Positions 1 to 9,389 of a stretch of DNA of 64,000 bases are shown one piece after another (position 1 is the first letter of the stretch; the number at the start of each line of letters is the position of its first letter). A program made the position numbers and the translations under genes. Origin of the DNA: an uncultured Spirochaetales bacterium. Lineage in GTDB: Bacteria; Spirochaetota; Spirochaetia; Sphaerochaetales; Sphaerochaetaceae. The stretch covers positions 496,001 through 560,000 of the forward strand of contig CASFDW010000001.1 of NCBI GenBank assembly GCA_949293595.1, written 5' to 3'. Below the pieces are notes generated by a model. The model saw only the letters and a list, made by a program, of their open reading frames with translations, had not been told where the DNA came from and did no database searches.

Positions 1-66
1 ATCAGCATCCCCCCCCACGCCAATCAAGGCGACAAGGGCCAATAAAACAAACACTTTTCTCTTCAT
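1..66 (-). CDS. secreted or membrane protein, N-terminal fragment
   Basis: Only the first 22 codons are in the window; the gene runs off the left edge. The ATG is at 66-64, and a perfect AGGAGG Shine-Dalgarno (complement of 77-82) lies ten bases upstream, which fixes the start. The peptide begins with Lys-Arg-Lys followed by an unbroken run of Val, Leu and Ala, typical of a Sec signal peptide or a first membrane helix. A TATAAT box lies at 97-92. Nothing can be said about the mature protein. Confidence 0.6.
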   Translation of the reverse strand, partial: MKRKVFVLLALVALIGVGGDAD

Positions 67-91
67 TGGTATCAAACCTCCTTTTTTTTCT

Positions 92-120
92 ATTATAGTA
101 CGCTTGTTTAAATAATAACA
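92..120 (-). promoter_or_regulatory. promoter of the secreted-protein gene at the left edge
   Basis: Reading the minus strand, TATAAT occupies 97-92, about 25 bases ahead of the ATG and just upstream of the AGGAGG site. The -35 position at 17-base spacing reads TGTTAT (120-115), a poor match. The -10 box is convincing, the -35 is not. Confidence 0.45.
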
Positions 121-441
121 GAAAAAATATCCTGGATGAGTATTCTTCCCGCCTCGCTTGATGCGGTGAACATATGTACTGCCGTATTCTCTCGGCATCA
201 CCATTTAGTTTTCTAACTAATATTTCAGGAAGACTGGACCAATGCACTTGGTTATCTGGATGAAAGATCTCTCCCATAGGCAAAGCTAACAAGCTGTGAC
301 TCAAAATGATACCGACAAAGATATTGATTAGGAATTTCCATCTCACAACGAAAGTTAAAAATGAACATGATACCCGTCCTTATATCAAATTAAAATACAT
401 GAGGGTTCCCATAGGCTTCTCCGGCTCATCGGCTATCAGCA
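121..441. other. AT-rich intergenic stretch without a secure gene
   Basis: The stretch between the partial gene at the left edge and the lysR stop is markedly richer in A and T than its surroundings. A minus-strand open frame starts with GTG at 346 and its first 24 residues look like a signal peptide (Trp-Lys-Phe-Leu-Ile-Asn-Ile-Phe). It has no Shine-Dalgarno, and its 3' third only re-reads the well-supported gene start at 66 in another frame. I regard it as unproven: chance, or the remnant of a small secreted protein. No tRNA, repeat or convincing terminator was seen. Confidence 0.4.
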
Positions 442-1320
442 TCAGATATTAAGGATCTCTTCCATTTTGTTCAAAAAGGCGTCCAATGCAGTATTCCTTC
501 CGGTCTTCCGCGTAAGCGCGCCGAACGGTATTGAAGGAACATCTTTTAATGGGATGTATTCAAGATCCTGCCTGCGTGCCGATCTGAAATCCACGGTAAG
601 GGCAAAGGCATATCCGGTCGCACACAGCTCTTCGACAATTTCCAAATTATCGCAGAAAAAGATGTTTTCAGGATTTCTCGTTCCGATCACCCTTCCCTGT
701 ATTTGAAACAGATCCTCCGGGCAGTACGGCGGACGGCATATGGCGATCTTGCCGACATCCTTGAGTCCTGTTATCCCTATCTCCTGCCTGCCTGAAAAGG
801 ATCCCCCCTTGTTGCTGATGACAGCAATCCCGGGATGTGCGAGGCTGCGGAACCGCAAGCCTTTCATATCGGCCTTGGAAAAAGAAAAAATCATGTCCAG
901 ATCCCCGTCCAGAAGCATGTTCTCAAGCGAATCGAAGGGCATCATGCGTATGATCGGCAAAAATCCGTCCCCGTTTTCCGCATACCAGCGCAGCACGGGG
1001 TTGAGAAGCCTCAGTTCTATGGAATTCCGGACGCCTATCACAACCTTTTTCCCGCTTTTCTCTCCAAGGACCTTCATCCTTGCCTTCGATAGTCCGGCAA
1101 GACGGAGGATCTCCTCCGCATAATGCAGGAACTGCACACCCTCTTCCGTGAGGCGGACCGTTTTGCTCGTGCGGTAGAACAGCTTGGCACCCAGCTCTTC
1201 CTCCAGCATGCTTATCTGGTGGCTGATGGCCGGCTGGGTAAGGCACATCTGGTCGGCGGCTTTGGAAAAATTCAGGAAATTTGAAACGGCCATAAAACTT
1301 TCCAACTGGACAGTATTCAT
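442..1320 (-). CDS. LysR-family transcriptional regulator
   Basis: The 292-residue protein has the standard LysR length and layout. Residues 1-60 form the winged helix-turn-helix, with the family pattern around FSKAADQMCLTQPAISHQI and then LEEELGAKLFYR. Residues 90-290 form the periplasmic-binding-protein-like effector domain. The start at 1320 has a GAGGA Shine-Dalgarno about nine bases upstream. It is divergent from the ABC exporter pair beginning at 1478, the usual arrangement of a LysR regulator and its target, and a long dyad lies between them (1369-1413). The effector is unknown. The last domain ends cleanly at Asn-Ile, so the gene appears intact. Confidence 0.9.
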   Translation of the reverse strand: MNTVQLESFMAVSNFLNFSKAADQMCLTQPAISHQISMLEEELGAKLFYRTSKTVRLTEEGVQFLHYAEEILRLAGLSKARMKVLGEKSGKKVVIGVRNSIELRLLNPVLRWYAENGDGFLPIIRMMPFDSLENMLLDGDLDMIFSFSKADMKGLRFRSLAHPGIAVISNKGGSFSGRQEIGITGLKDVGKIAICRPPYCPEDLFQIQGRVIGTRNPENIFFCDNLEIVEELCATGYAFALTVDFRSARRQDLEYIPLKDVPSIPFGALTRKTGRNTALDAFLNKMEEILNI

Positions 1321-1368
1321 ATCGACACATCCTCTTTATAAAGAATAGCTATAAATTTCTTTTATTGA

Positions 1369-1413
1369 ATATAACAAAAATCAATTTCACTCTCAACAAA
1401 AATTGTGTTATAT
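1369..1413. promoter_or_regulatory. nested inverted repeat between lysR and the exporter genes
   Basis: ATATAACA at 1369-1376 is exactly repeated in reverse complement as TGTTATAT at 1406-1413. Just inside, CAATTT at 1382-1387 pairs with AAATTG at 1400-1405. The arms are long enough to hold a multi-site LysR-type operator. It lies in the 157-base divergent region, so it could control both lysR and the exporter. Assignment to LysR is inference from position. Confidence 0.45.
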
Positions 1414-1477
1414 CCCTGTTGGAAACAAAAATAAGAAAAACCGATAAATTTTATTTATAAATACCAAGGAGGCATTT

Positions 1478-3226
1478 ATGAGAAACGTACTCAGCCGGCT
1501 TGGCCGTTATAAAAAGGATACGTTCAAATGCATAGCAATGTCGGCGCTGGAGGTCGTGTTTGAAATCCTTCTGCCGTTCATGACGAGCCTTATAATCGAC
1601 CGTGGGCTGGAAAAGGGAGATATGCCCGCCGTATACCGCTACGGGATAATAATGGTCGTCTTCGCATTCCTTTCCCTGCTTTCGGGGGCGGCCGCAGGAC
1701 GTTATGCCGCGAAAGCGTCGTCCGGATTCGCGGCGAATCTGAGGCAGTCCATATACGGCAACATACAGGATTTTTCATTCTCCAACATCGACAAGTTCAG
1801 TGTCCCGGGGCTGGTGACAAGGATGACAACCGATGTCACAAACATCCAGAACGCCTTCATGATGGTTATCAGGCAGGCGGTGAGAGCTCCCCTCACATTG
1901 TTTTTCAGCTATGTGATGTGTATCATAATCAGCGTCAAGCTGAGCCTTACATTTCTGATCGCGATGGTGTTCCTGATCATCGTGCTAGGATCGATAATGG
2001 TGGTCACAATGAAAATCTTTTCAAAGGTTTTCAAAAGGTATGACGACCTTAATGCGAGCGTTCAGGAAAACGTGAGGGCGATAAGGGTTGTCAAGTCGTT
2101 TGTGAGGGAGGACTACGAGAAGAAGAAATTCTCGAAGGCCAGTGACAATATATACAGGCTGTTTGTGAAGGCGGAGGGGTTGCTCGCATTGAATAATCCG
2201 GCCATGATGACCGCCGTCTTTTTCTGCATCATCATGGTTTCATGGCTTGGAGCATCGCAGATCGTCTCCGGAAGCCTGACCACCGGCGAGCTTACAAGCC
2301 TGTTCAGCTATATCATGTCCCTGCTGATGAGCCTCATGATCCTGTCCATGATAGTCGTAATGATCACGATGTCGCTTGCAAGTGTAAAGAGGATCGAAGA
2401 GGTATTGAACGAAAAAAGCGACCTTCAGGAACCCGCGGATCCGGTCTACGAGGTTGCAAACGGCTCCATAGATTTCGACCATGTCTCCTTCGCGTACAAG
2501 ACGGGAACCGGCAAGAACGTGCTCTCGGATATTGACATACACATCAAATCAGGAGAAACGATAGGGATAATAGGTGCTACCGGATCGGGCAAATCCAGCC
2601 TGATAAACCTTATAAGCCGTCTTTACGATGCAAGCGAAGGCACGGTGAAGGTGGGAGGAACCGATGTCAGGAAATACGACATGAAGAGCCTCAGGAACCA
2701 GGTTGCGGTGGTACTGCAGAAGAACACCCTCTTTTCGGGAACCATACTCGACAATCTCCGCTGGGGAAACGAGGATGCCACTGAGGAGGAATGCAGGAAC
2801 GCCTGCAAGGCCGCGGCTGCGGACGATTTCATACAATCCTTCCCACAAAAATATGAAACAGTCATAGAGCGGGGAGGCGTGAACGTCTCCGGAGGACAGA
2901 AACAGAGACTCTGCATAGCCCGTGCCCTTTTGAAGAAACCCAAGATACTCATACTGGATGATTCGACAAGCGCGGTGGACACCTCGACCGACGCGAGGAT
3001 CAGAAGCTCGTTCAAATCCTACATACCCGGCACGACAAAGATCATAATCGCACAAAGGATCTCAAGCGTCGAGGATGCCGACAGGATCCTGGTGCTTGAA
3101 GACGGACGCATGGACGCCTTCGACACCCATGAGAATCTTTTGAAAACAAATGACATATACCGTGGCATCTACGAATCCCAGATAGGCGGAAACGGCGATT
3201 TCGACCATAAGGAACAGGAGGTATGA
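1478..3226 (+). CDS. heterodimeric ABC exporter subunit with degenerate ATP site
   Basis: A 582-residue half-transporter: six membrane segments in residues 15-310 and an ATPase domain in about 330-570. The Walker A is GATGSGKSS and the signature is NVSGGQKQR. The Walker B reads ILILDD followed by Ser-Thr, with Asp where the catalytic Glu is expected, and the switch region reads IAQRIS, with Gln in place of the switch His. These are hallmarks of the inactive-site half of TmrAB/BmrCD-like heterodimers. An AAGGAGG site at 1466-1472 sets the start. Its stop abuts the ATG of the partner gene with no gap, so the two are cotranscribed. The substrate is unknown; export of drugs or lipids is typical. 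It closely resembles the gene at 35295-37019. Confidence 0.92.
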   Translation: MRNVLSRLGRYKKDTFKCIAMSALEVVFEILLPFMTSLIIDRGLEKGDMPAVYRYGIIMVVFAFLSLLSGAAAGRYAAKASSGFAANLRQSIYGNIQDFSFSNIDKFSVPGLVTRMTTDVTNIQNAFMMVIRQAVRAPLTLFFSYVMCIIISVKLSLTFLIAMVFLIIVLGSIMVVTMKIFSKVFKRYDDLNASVQENVRAIRVVKSFVREDYEKKKFSKASDNIYRLFVKAEGLLALNNPAMMTAVFFCIIMVSWLGASQIVSGSLTTGELTSLFSYIMSLLMSLMILSMIVVMITMSLASVKRIEEVLNEKSDLQEPADPVYEVANGSIDFDHVSFAYKTGTGKNVLSDIDIHIKSGETIGIIGATGSGKSSLINLISRLYDASEGTVKVGGTDVRKYDMKSLRNQVAVVLQKNTLFSGTILDNLRWGNEDATEEECRNACKAAAADDFIQSFPQKYETVIERGGVNVSGGQKQRLCIARALLKKPKILILDDSTSAVDTSTDARIRSSFKSYIPGTTKIIIAQRISSVEDADRILVLEDGRMDAFDTHENLLKTNDIYRGIYESQIGGNGDFDHKEQEV

Positions 3227-5094
3227 ATGAAAAAGTCAAATAAAAACAAAGATGCGTCCAAAGTCCTTATGCGCGTCATATCCTACATGCTTAAAAGCTA
3301 TAAATGGTTGTTTCTGGTTGTCATCGCTGGTATCATCGTATCCGCGGCGGTGACCGTCATAGCCGCATCCTTTTCGCAGGAGCTCGTCGATTCATACATA
3401 GTCCCGATGCTTGAATCGGGATCGTCCGACTTCTCCTCTCTCGAAAGGCGGCTTGTAAAACTGTCAATCACGTGCCTGATCGGCATAGCCGCGGCCTATA
3501 TCTACAACCGTGTCATGGTCAACATAAGCCAGGGGACGATGAACCGGCTCAGAAAAGACATTTTTTCCAGAATGGAGACTCTTCCCATCAAGTATTTCGA
3601 CACGCACGCCCACGGGGACATAATGTCGGTATACACGAACGATGTCGACACGTTGCGCCAGTTGCTGGGACAAAGCATGCCGCAGCTGGTCAACTCCCTG
3701 ATAATGATGTGCGCCAACATCGTCGTGATGCTGATGATGAACCCATACCTTTCCATCATTTCATTTTCAACGGCGGCTGTCATGGTTGTGGTTTCTGTCG
3801 TATTCTCATCAAAAAGCGGGAAATACTATGTCGCACAGCAAAGGAACCTCGGCATAGTGGATGGATTCATCGAGGAGATGCTCGACGGACAGAAGGTAGT
3901 GAAAGTGTTCTGCCATGAAGAACATGCGAAGAAGGATTTCGACAAGATAAACGAGGAACTTAGAAAAAGCGCGGACAAAGCAAACACCTATGCGAACCTT
4001 CTCATGCCGATCAATGCGAACATAGGGTGGATAAGCTATGGCTTGTGTCCATCGCAGGAGCGGCATTGGGCATCAAAGGACTCGCAGGCGTCACGTTGGG
4101 CACGGTTGTGACATTCGTCGGGCTGAACAAGAATTTCACCCAGCCGATCACACAGATAAGCAACCAGGTCAACTTCATAGTGACCGCGGCCGCCGGAGCC
4201 AAACGTGTTTTCGAGCTCACAGATGAAAAGAGCGAGGAGGACAACGGCTATGTCGAGCTCGTCAATGCGGTCGAGACGGAGGACGGCAATATAAAGGAAA
4301 GCAATGAAAGAACCGGATTCTGGGCATGGAAGCATCCACACAAGGCGGATGGAAGCATCACTTATACCCCGCTGTCCGGATCAGTGGTTTTCAAGAATGT
4401 GGATTTCGGTTATACGGAAGACAACATCGTCCTGCATGATATAAGCCTATGGGCGAAGAGCGGGCAGAAAATCGCCTTTGTAGGAGCAACCGGTGCCGGA
4501 AAAACAACGATAACCAATCTCATAAACCGTTTTTACGACATCGCCGACGGAAAGATAAGATACGACGGGATCAATATCAACAAGATCAAGAAGCCCGATC
4601 TGCGCCGATCTTTGGGCATGGTGCTGCAGGACACCCATCTTTTCACAGGAACCGTGATGGATAACATCAGGTACGGCCGGCTGGAGGCGAGCGACGAGGA
4701 TTGCATAAAAGCCGCAAAGCTTGCGAATGCGGATTCCTTCATCACCCGTCTGCCGGACGGATACCAGACGATGCTCCAGGGGGATGGAGCAAATCTCTCG
4801 CAAGGGCAGAGACAGCTTCTTTCCATCGCCAGGGCGGCTCTTGCCGATCCTCCGGTGCTGATACTCGACGAGGCGACCTCCTCGATCGACACGCGTACCG
4901 AGAAGCTGGTGCAGGACGGAATGGACGCGCTCATGAAGGGACGGACAACCTTCGTCATCGCACACCGCCTATCCACGGTGAAAAACGCAAACTGCATAAT
5001 GGTGCTCGACAAAGGAAGGATCATCGAAAGGGGCACGCACGAGGAGCTGATGGCGCAGAACGGGGCCTATGCGAGGCTTTACACAGGAAAATAA
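3227..5094 (+). pseudogene. partner ABC exporter subunit, broken by a one-base frameshift
   Basis: Two overlapping frames together make one normal half-transporter: 3227 to about 4040 encodes the membrane domain and about 4040-5094 the rest plus the ATPase. Aligning with the paralogue at 33407-35293 restores a gapless match if one base is missing near 4040, after Asn-Ile-Gly-Trp-Ile-Ser-Tyr-Gly. The ATPase is consensus: GATGAGKTT Walker A, LSQGQRQ signature, ILDEATSS Walker B with the catalytic Glu, and AHRLS switch His. An insertion before the ATPase holds ERTGFWAWKHPH, shared with the paralogue. It is a pseudogene if the base is truly absent. Everything downstream is well preserved, so a sequencing error or very recent loss is likely. 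No slippery heptamer for programmed frameshifting was seen. Confidence 0.8.
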
Positions 5095-5102
5095 CAAATA
5101 CG

Positions 5103-5140
5103 GGACGGGCATGTCATTTCAGAAGCCCGTCCTGTTTTAT
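5103..5140 (+). terminator. intrinsic terminator after the exporter pair
   Basis: GGACGGGC (5103-5110) pairs perfectly with GCCCGTCC (5125-5132), followed by TGTTTTAT. It starts nine bases after the exporter stop codon. Confidence 0.75.
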
Positions 5141-5187
5141 TCTTCCAAAGAGACATTGTCCCTATTTTTTTTAAGGACGAATTCAAT

Positions 5188-5200
5188 TATAATCAGTCTA
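5188..5200 (+). promoter_or_regulatory. -10 box of relA, probably giving a leaderless mRNA
   Basis: A perfect TATAAT at 5188-5193 is followed by only six bases before the relA ATG at 5200, so transcription should begin at or next to the start codon. No Shine-Dalgarno lies in the usual window. The -35 position at 17-base spacing is a T-run, a weak match. Confidence 0.5.
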
Positions 5201-7242
5201 TGGAAGAAATCCCGAACAAGGAACTGATAGACAAATTCATAACGAACATCATCAGGTTCCAGAAAGAAGATAAGGACAAGATAGCCGCGGCGGCCATCTT
5301 CATGGCAAAAAAGCATGGAGATCAGAAACGAAAGAGCGGCGAGCCTTATGTCATCCACCCTTTGGCGGTGGCCGAAACGCTCATGAGCTTCGGAATGGAC
5401 GCAGACACGATATGTGCGGGACTACTCCACGACACGCTCGAGGACACCGATACCTCGCAGGAGGATCTGGAACTTCTTTTTGGCAAGGAAGTGGCCATAA
5501 TGGTCGAGGGCGTCACAAAGATAAGCCACATAACCGACAACAAGAGCATTCAGGAGGCCGAGACCATAAAGAAGATGTTCTTTGCGATGAGCAAGGACGT
5601 CAGGGTCATCCTCATAAAGCTCGCCGACAAGCTGCACAACATGAAGACAGCAGGCTATCTGCCGCCGCAGCGCAGGCAGGAGTTCGCGCAGGACTGCCTC
5701 GACATATTCGCCCCGATTGCGGACAGCCTCGGCATGTCAACGATAAAATGCGAGCTCGAGGACCTCTCGCTCAAGGTCCTCAAACCGGAGAGCTACGCTT
5801 ACATAAACGAATACCTTCTGGAGCGGAAGGGAGAATACACGGCATACATCAAGGGTGTGTCGAAGACGCTGGAGGAGGCATGCAGGAACGCAGGCCTGCG
5901 TAACGTGCAGATCTCCGGCAGGGTCAAGCACGCCTACTCCATCTACCAGAAGATCAAGAAGAGGAAGAAGGAGATCGACGAGATCTACGACATCCTCGGG
6001 GTAAGGGTGATCTGCGAGACCCAGGTGGAGTGCTACACCATCCTTGGCCTCATCCACAGCATATGGGTTCCGATAGAAGGCAGGTTCAAGGATTACATCG
6101 CCATGCCCAAGCCGAACAACTACCAGAGCCTCCACACCACCGTCCTCGGCCCGGGCTCGAAGCATCTTGAAATCCAGATCAGGACATTCGAGATGCACAA
6201 GACAGCGGAGGAAGGTGTTGCGGCGCACTGGTCCTACAAGGCCTCGACAGGCAGCGAGAGCGGGGCATGGAAGACCGTCGACTCCATCAACTACAACAAG
6301 ATAATAGCGAAGCTGAAGAACTGGTCGAAGGAGATCGAGCAGAGCGAGGAAGACTACATGGACGAGATCAAGAACGAGCTTCTGAAGGACTCCATAATCG
6401 TCTTCACCCCCCAGGGACACGTCATCGAGCTGCCGGTCGGCTCGACCGCGCTTGATTTCGCCTTCAAGGTCCATACGGAGGTCGGGGTGCACTGCTCCGG
6501 CGCAAGGGCCGACAACAACATCATACCGCTGAACAAGCCGCTACAGAACACGCAGATCGTGGAGATACTCACGAGTCCCAACGCCCATCCGAACCAGGCA
6601 TGGCTGGAATACGCCCAGACGTCGAGCGCCAGGAAGAAGATAAAGGCATGGATGAACAAGAACGCGAACTCCAACCTCCCGATCGCATCCGGCATGAAAG
6701 GTGGTTCGTCGCAGGGCGGCACGGTCCAGGCGGCGCAGAGCGCTCCGGCATCTCCTGCAAAGCCGATCATACCACCCACGCAGGGCATAATATTCACCCC
6801 GCACGAGAAAAAGGGCTCCGTGATAATCGGCGAGGATTCGAACGTGCTTTTCGACTTCGCCAAATGCTGCAACCCCGTGCACGGGGACGAGATCGTCGCA
6901 TACATCACCAGGGGAAGGGGGTATGTGATCCACAAAAAGGACTGCCCCAACCTAAGGAACATGCCTGAGAAGGACGTCCGCCTGGTCCCGGTCGAATGGG
7001 ACGGCAAGGAGCTTGTAAGACGGTTCAAGGTGATAGCGAAGATGAACAGCGAGCTTTTCGGAGAGATCGACAACGCAACGCGAAAGCACAACGCCCACCT
7101 CATAAGCGGCGAGCTCAAGGCCTCCGACGACGGGGATCTCTCCGGAGTCTTCACCATAAGCTGCGATGATGAGGAGGCCCTGAAGAGGACCACACAGGCC
7201 ATAAGGGCCATCCCCAGCATAAAGAAGATAACGGGGGTCTAA
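5200..7242 (+). CDS. relA: bifunctional (p)ppGpp synthetase/hydrolase (RelA/SpoT)
   Basis: The 680-residue protein makes and degrades the alarmone (p)ppGpp. The HD hydrolase domain (about 25-180) has His53 and the HDTLED pair at 77-82. The synthetase domain (about 230-370) contains DILGVRVIC, the RFKD loop typical of bifunctional enzymes, and EIQIRT. A TGS domain begins near IVFTPQGHVIELP (about 400-455), then the CC-type conserved-cysteine domain (CCNPVHGDE, about 555-590) and a C-terminal ACT domain. All catalytic landmarks for both activities are present. The start is the ATG six bases after a TATAAT box. The gene ends four bases inside the convergent pyrophosphatase gene. Confidence 0.95.
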   Translation: MEEIPNKELIDKFITNIIRFQKEDKDKIAAAAIFMAKKHGDQKRKSGEPYVIHPLAVAETLMSFGMDADTICAGLLHDTLEDTDTSQEDLELLFGKEVAIMVEGVTKISHITDNKSIQEAETIKKMFFAMSKDVRVILIKLADKLHNMKTAGYLPPQRRQEFAQDCLDIFAPIADSLGMSTIKCELEDLSLKVLKPESYAYINEYLLERKGEYTAYIKGVSKTLEEACRNAGLRNVQISGRVKHAYSIYQKIKKRKKEIDEIYDILGVRVICETQVECYTILGLIHSIWVPIEGRFKDYIAMPKPNNYQSLHTTVLGPGSKHLEIQIRTFEMHKTAEEGVAAHWSYKASTGSESGAWKTVDSINYNKIIAKLKNWSKEIEQSEEDYMDEIKNELLKDSIIVFTPQGHVIELPVGSTALDFAFKVHTEVGVHCSGARADNNIIPLNKPLQNTQIVEILTSPNAHPNQAWLEYAQTSSARKKIKAWMNKNANSNLPIASGMKGGSSQGGTVQAAQSAPASPAKPIIPPTQGIIFTPHEKKGSVIIGEDSNVLFDFAKCCNPVHGDEIVAYITRGRGYVIHKKDCPNLRNMPEKDVRLVPVEWDGKELVRRFKVIAKMNSELFGEIDNATRKHNAHLISGELKASDDGDLSGVFTISCDDEEALKRTTQAIRAIPSIKKITGV

Positions 7243-8864
7243 TCCTCCAGTATCCTGATCACCTCGGGAAGAAGCTGCTTCTTCCTGGAGAGCACGCCGG
7301 GCATGTCGTACACCCTGTCCGCCTTCTTCTCGTAGACGAACCGGTATTCCTTGTCAAAACCCGTGGTGAGCAGGAGCGATGCATCCTTGAACACGTCGGT
7401 CACCATGAGCATGGCCCAGTCGAGGCCGTGGTGCTTTCTCACCTCCTCCAGCGTCCCGAGATAAGTGTCTATGAGGCTGTTGATCTCTATGAAGCTCGAC
7501 ACCTCGACCTGTCCGATGCCGAAATCGATCCCGGCCTCGTCGTATTTCTTGAAGTCGCTCTCTATGATCTTCTCCGGATCCTCCTTCGAGAGCTGTCTCT
7601 GGGAGGAGAACACGACCCGTGCGAACCCGTCAAGGTCGAGACCGGCGATGGAGGCAAGACGGGAGGCGACATACCTGTCGTAGTCGGTCGCGGTCGGGCT
7701 CTTGAGCATGACCGTGTCCGCAAGCAGTCCGGCAAGCAGGATCGTGGCGTTCCTCTTGTCCGGGGACACACCCCATTTCTTGTACTGCTCGTACACGATG
7801 GTGCATGTGGATCCAAGCGGCTCGGAACAGATCAGGATGGGATTCTTCATCTTCGGGGCGGCGAGGCGGTGGTGGTCCATTATCTCAAGTATCTCCGCCT
7901 CCTCTATCCCGATCACGCTCTGCTCGGCCTCGTTGTGGTCCATGAGAATCAGCTTCGCGCTTGGACGCTTCAAAAAGCACCGCCTCGTGACAAAGCCCTT
8001 CCACTCCCCTGCCTCGAAAACGGAAACGCCCCTGTACTCGCTGTCCGAGAGTATGTCCTTGACCTCGTCGTACAGGCAGTCGGTCTGCACCGCGGGCACA
8101 TCCTTCTCGGGGATGATCGTGCTTATCGGCATGGCCAGCCTGAGCAGCCTGAGCGTCTCGGCAGTATCCTCCCTGGACACGTACACAAACCCCTCGTAGC
8201 CGGAGAAATCGACATCCATCGACAAAGGATCCTCCACCCCCGTCAGTATTATGCCTGGAAAACCGTTCTCCACCGCATACCTTATGTGCCGGAGCCTGCT
8301 TCCGACGACAAGGATCGGCTTGCGCCTGCACGTCTCAACCCTTTTCTTGTAGACCTCGTACTCCATTGCCCCGACGACGATCTGAGTCTCGTACGTGTCG
8401 TTCGACCCTTCCTTGAAGAAGAAGCCGGGAATGACGCGCGGGATGTTCTTCAGCCCTATCAGATAAAACGGACGTCCGTTGTGGTTCTCCATGAGGAAGA
8501 ACCTGTTTATGTCGTCCACGGATACAAGCGCACGGTATCCGTTCTCATCGAAGATCGGCACCACCGAGGGATGCCTGCTGTTGTACAGGCTGATAAGCTC
8601 GTAGACAGGGTCTTCGGCCGTCATGGTGAAATCGGGGCTCTTGGCGATGTCGGAGGCCTTCGCCTTAACGTCCTTGACCAGGGCCGGGAGCTCGGCGTTG
8701 GCGAAGGAAAACACGTCCTTGACGTTCTGATTCACATGTCCGAGCCTTATGGGCACATATTCGTTCCTTCCATCTATCTGGTTCTTGAGATTGGCATAAG
8801 CATATGCGGAACACACCGAATCCATGTCGGGGTTCCTGTGTCCGGTGACAAAAATTCTGGCCAT
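7239..8864 (-). CDS. manganese-dependent inorganic pyrophosphatase with CBS and DRTGG domains
   Basis: A family II pyrophosphatase of 541 residues, far longer than the plain 310-residue enzyme. It opens with the DHH-phosphoesterase motif GHRNPDMDS and carries DHNE and MDHHRLA later, with the DHHA2 domain filling the last 120 residues. Between the first motif and the DHH motif, about residues 70-300, lie two CBS segments flanking a DRTGG-like region. In this family the insertion binds adenine nucleotides or diadenosine polyphosphates and tunes activity. It hydrolyses PPi in the cytoplasm. Its stop codon overlaps the relA stop, so the two genes converge with no room for a terminator. The ATG at 8864 is divergent from rpiB. 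Confidence 0.9.
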   Translation of the reverse strand: MARIFVTGHRNPDMDSVCSAYAYANLKNQIDGRNEYVPIRLGHVNQNVKDVFSFANAELPALVKDVKAKASDIAKSPDFTMTAEDPVYELISLYNSRHPSVVPIFDENGYRALVSVDDINRFFLMENHNGRPFYLIGLKNIPRVIPGFFFKEGSNDTYETQIVVGAMEYEVYKKRVETCRRKPILVVGSRLRHIRYAVENGFPGIILTGVEDPLSMDVDFSGYEGFVYVSREDTAETLRLLRLAMPISTIIPEKDVPAVQTDCLYDEVKDILSDSEYRGVSVFEAGEWKGFVTRRCFLKRPSAKLILMDHNEAEQSVIGIEEAEILEIMDHHRLAAPKMKNPILICSEPLGSTCTIVYEQYKKWGVSPDKRNATILLAGLLADTVMLKSPTATDYDRYVASRLASIAGLDLDGFARVVFSSQRQLSKEDPEKIIESDFKKYDEAGIDFGIGQVEVSSFIEINSLIDTYLGTLEEVRKHHGLDWAMLMVTDVFKDASLLLTTGFDKEYRFVYEKKADRVYDMPGVLSRKKQLLPEVIRILED

Positions 8865-8922
8865 TGTTTTTTTTCCTACTGATTAATGTTACTATATCTG
8901 CAAAGGATAAGGCAAAGATATT

Positions 8923-9366
8923 ATGTCGAAAAAATGTGTCATCGCCAACGACCATGGTGCGGTCGGGCTTGCCGAGAGGCTGAAGGGCCATCTCGAGGAA
9001 AGGGGATACGAGGTCAACTGGCTCGGGGTCAAGGACGAAACAAGCGTCGACTACCCCGACATGGCGGAAAAATGTGCAAACGAATTCCTCAGAGGAGGAT
9101 ACGAGTTCGCCATCGTCGCATGCAGCACCGGCATAGGAATCTCGATCGCGGCAAACAAGATCAAAGGCATACGGTGCGCGCTCGTCATGGACAGCCATTC
9201 GGCGGAGATGACGAAGAGGCACAACAACGCCAACATGCTCTCCTTCGGGGGAAAGGTGGAATACAGGGAGGATCCGGTGAAGATCCTCGACGCGTACATC
9301 GATGCACGGTTCGAGGGCGGACGCCATCAGAGGCGGATAGACAAGATAACCGCACTGGAAGGTTGA
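8923..9366 (+). CDS. rpiB: ribose-5-phosphate isomerase B (RpiB/LacAB family)
   Basis: A 147-residue cytoplasmic enzyme interconverting ribose 5-phosphate and ribulose 5-phosphate. Family landmarks are IANDHGA at 8-14, VDYPDMA near 45, the ACSTGIGISIAANK loop with the catalytic Cys (about 67), and RHNNANML around 100. Length matches RpiB. An AAGG about ten bases before the ATG serves as ribosome site. It is monocistronic, divergent from the pyrophosphatase gene and convergent with the secreted-protein operon. LacA/LacB galactose-6-phosphate isomerases are in the same family, but a single stand-alone gene favours RpiB. Confidence 0.88.
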   Translation: MSKKCVIANDHGAVGLAERLKGHLEERGYEVNWLGVKDETSVDYPDMAEKCANEFLRGGYEFAIVACSTGIGISIAANKIKGIRCALVMDSHSAEMTKRHNNANMLSFGGKVEYREDPVKILDAYIDARFEGGRHQRRIDKITALEG

Positions 9367-9386
9367 AAAAAGGGGCCAGGGACCCC
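9365..9386 (-). terminator. intrinsic terminator of the 14.2-9.4 kb operon
   Basis: On the minus strand GGGGTC-CCT-GGCCCC forms a six-pair hairpin (one G-U) followed by TTTTTT. It lies just past the stop at 9390, and its T-run abuts the convergent rpiB stop. Confidence 0.65.
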
Positions 9387-9389
9387 ATG

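Noticed and set aside
4010..4060. Programmed -1 frameshifting in the exporter gene
   Set aside because: No X-XXY-YYZ slippery site and no downstream structure stand out.
7428..8882. A 484-codon plus-strand open frame
   Set aside because: It is antisense to the well-supported pyrophosphatase gene, has no family features or ribosome site, and arises from the GC-rich codon use.
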